From Actinoallomurus iriomotensis (lineage in GTDB: Bacteria; Actinomycetota; Actinomycetes; Streptosporangiales; Streptosporangiaceae), in the NCBI RefSeq assembly GCF_030269445.1, contig NZ_BSTJ01000002.1, positions 885,722 through 949,721 on the forward strand: DNA of 64,000 nucleotides, read 5' to 3'. Under the pieces are notes generated by a model. That model ran no database searches, had not been told where the DNA came from, and saw only the letters and a program-made list of their open reading frames with translations. The stretch's first letter is position 1; the number at the start of each line of letters is the position of its first letter. Below, piece after piece: positions 63,851 through 64,000 of the stretch. The position numbers and the translations under genes were made by a program.

Positions 63851-64000
63851 GGCGGGCGTTCCTCCTTCGCAGCGCGCGGGTGACGCGCAGGGACAGCAGA
63901 CGGTCCACGCTGATGGCCAGGAGGAGCAGCAGGCCGGCGATGGCGTCCTGCCAGAAGGAATTGACCTTCAACACCACCAGGACACTGCCGATCGTGGTCA
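63840..64000 (-). CDS. Rhamnose-type ABC transporter permease (5' partial)
   Basis: Only the last 53 codons are in the window: VLKVNSFWQDAIAGLLLLLA is the final membrane helix of RbsC/RhaP-like permeases, followed by the basic tail RALRRRNARHGA. The start and the ATPase gene expected upstream lie beyond the window edge. Confidence 0.8.
   Translation of the reverse strand, partial: TTIGSVLVVLKVNSFWQDAIAGLLLLLAISVDRLLSLRVTRALRRRNARHGA

Overview
The window is very GC-rich DNA with dense genes, frequent GTG starts, 4-bp ATGA/GTGA overlaps between consecutive genes, Tat and Sec signal peptides, and families typical of soil actinomycetes (MmyB-like XRE, HxlR, MerR and MacS-like two-component genes, GH18/GH25/GH78 secreted enzymes). 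A high-GC actinobacterium is the safe reading; a finer placement would be guesswork.

1-9450: nickel-pincer nucleotide (NPN) cofactor and lipid-type block. After the 3' end of an Lrp/AsnC regulator come larC and larB (minus strand, GTGA overlap) and divergently larE: the three genes needed to build the NPN cofactor. Next is a four-gene plus-strand operon: acyl reductase-like SDR fused to a HAD-IB phosphatase, zinc alcohol dehydrogenase, a divergent LarA homologue (the likely NPN user) and a PlsC-type acyltransferase, closed by a strong hairpin. The LarA homologue keeps the Lys that tethers the cofactor but lacks the substrate Arg and one of the two catalytic His of lactate racemase. This is the best candidate for an undescribed pathway in the window.

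9500-28640: ordinary chromosomal genes in small divergent units: PPOX-like protein, SDR with divergent XRE regulator, L7/L12-CTD-like membrane protein, alpha/beta hydrolase with divergent HTH regulator and DinB-like protein, secreted GH3 and GH25 enzymes, AlkB-like dioxygenase, a MetE-like protein beside an unusual hemE, an MFS exporter with divergent MerR, a GH18 chitinase, an EF-hand protein, a two-component system with a UbiA prenyltransferase, an HxlR/FMN-reductase pair and a TetR regulator. Several intergenic regions hold clean palindromes that look like operators.

28640-64000: an uninterrupted 35-kb minus-strand run devoted to L-rhamnose and, by inference, rhamnogalacturonan/pectin use. 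In transcription order (from 64000 down): two ABC permeases (first partial), rhamnose-type binding lipoprotein, L-rhamnose isomerase rhaI, three large secreted GH78 rhamnosidases, three paralogous secreted six-hairpin (GH78-like) proteins, a GH106 rhamnosidase, a GH28-like polygalacturonase, a Tat-exported six-hairpin glycosidase, an L-arabinose/L-fucose isomerase-like protein, a fourth GH78 with an F5/8 insertion, and an SGNH esterase. Gaps are mostly under 110 bp, with 4-bp overlaps in several places and GC-rich hairpins at several junctions. The run ends exactly where a methyltransferase gene has lost its 5' end, which marks a rearrangement breakpoint. No regulator of this operon lies in the window.
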